From assembly GCF_044582145.1 (NCBI RefSeq), contig NZ_JBDODO010000002.1: 64,000 bases of DNA. One strand, 5' to 3'. Source of the DNA: Guyparkeria sp016278265. Its GTDB lineage: Bacteria; Pseudomonadota; Gammaproteobacteria; Halothiobacillales; Halothiobacillaceae. Shown here in pieces: positions 63,763 to 64,000 of this stretch. The stretch's first letter is position 1; the number at the start of each line of letters is the position of its first letter. Both the position numbers and the translations under genes were made by a program. The notes under the pieces are model-generated. The model saw only the letters and a list, made by a program, of their open reading frames with translations. It did not search any database and was not told the origin of the DNA.

Positions 63763-64000
63763 CTACCGTCCCGGTGGTTCGTGATCCGTCCCGCTCCCGG
63801 TTCCAACATCTTCCTGGTCATGTCGCGCGGCCAGATCGCGTTCCAACAAGGCCTCAATGCGGTCGACCCGGCGCAGGATCTGCATGTCGATGCGCTCCTC
63901 GTCCTCGCTGCTCGCCTCCATTCTCAAGCCGACCAGAAAGGCGGCCGTCGAGGCGCTGATCAGGGCCAGCCAGACGACGGCAATCCCGACGAATACGAAC
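63763..64000 (-). CDS. Partial hypothetical membrane protein
   Basis: A minus-strand frame enters from the right edge and ends at 63763. It encodes 78 residues: a hydrophobic segment GIAVVWLALISASTAAFLVGLRM, then an acidic coiled-coil-like stretch (EASSEDEERIDMQILRRVDRIEALLERDLAARHD) and a hydrophilic tail. I do not recognise the family. The start lies outside the window. It is convergent with prmA 8 nt away. Confidence 0.6.
   Translation of the reverse strand, partial: FVFVGIAVVWLALISASTAAFLVGLRMEASSEDEERIDMQILRRVDRIEALLERDLAARHDQEDVGTGSGTDHEPPGR

Overview
The window is a GC-rich gammaproteobacterial chromosome segment. Several conserved housekeeping blocks identify it: truB-rbfA-infB-nusA-rimP, dnaJ-dnaK-grpE-hrcA, nadK-recN, fur-bamE with rnfH-ratA and smpB, hda, groESL, and aroQ-accBC-prmA. 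An accessory N-type ATPase, a Na+:solute symporter, a cation:proton antiporter and an isocitrate dehydrogenase with NAD-type cofactor residues would suit a halotolerant chemolithoautotroph, for example a Halothiobacillus/Guyparkeria-like sulfur oxidiser. That placement is inference only.

Layout. 1-11 kb (minus strand): translation and NusA operon with a promoter plus attenuator-like terminator ahead of rimP, then the heat-shock genes under a CIRCE operator and two sigma-32-like promoters. 11-23.7 kb: a SugE/Gdx exporter, nadK, a MITE-like palindrome, recN, fur, bamE, rnfH-ratA, a neurotransmitter:sodium symporter, smpB, hda, a PerM-type permease, a presequence-protease-like M16 peptidase, and tRNA-Leu(UAA). 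24-30.8 kb: a complete atpDCQRBEFAG N-ATPase operon with an acidic (DS)n tail on beta and a b-delta fusion. 31-33.5 kb: a rimK / aspartoacylase-like / rimB cluster. 33.5-41 kb: CBS protein plus antiporter, two tandem entericidin-like lipoproteins, a frameshifted alpha/beta hydrolase, a PfpI protein, DUF2254, ilvD and ytoQ. 41.4-46 kb: a small accessory island with a zeta-toxin-like kinase, a 59-residue partner, and a 1156-residue single-chain restriction-modification enzyme with an AT-rich specificity segment, next to tRNA-Arg(CCU). 46-50 kb: a CPXCG protein, icd, and groESL behind a second CIRCE. 50.2-53.5 kb: a reactive-chlorine/methionine-sulfoxide defence locus (methionine-rich periplasmic peptide MrpX, YedY1-type molybdoenzyme, YedZ1-type cytochrome b, ECF sigma factor SigF and anti-sigma NrsF) with two divergent GTAACC-N16-CGAA promoters. 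53.5-64 kb: yqhA, an NDUFA9-like epimerase, protoporphyrinogen oxidase, fxsA, cutA, a long dsbD with a duplicated periplasmic domain, aroQ, accB, accC, a second palindromic element, prmA, and a partial membrane protein.

The locus closest to an 'exciting system' is 50.2-53.5 kb. It matches the SigF/NrsF-MrpX-YedY1/YedZ1 hypochlorite-scavenging system described in Azospira, with recognisable SigF promoters on both sides, but its cytochrome gene carries an apparent 1-nt frameshift. A second frameshift lies in the hydrolase at about 36.39 kb. Both could be real or sequencing indels.
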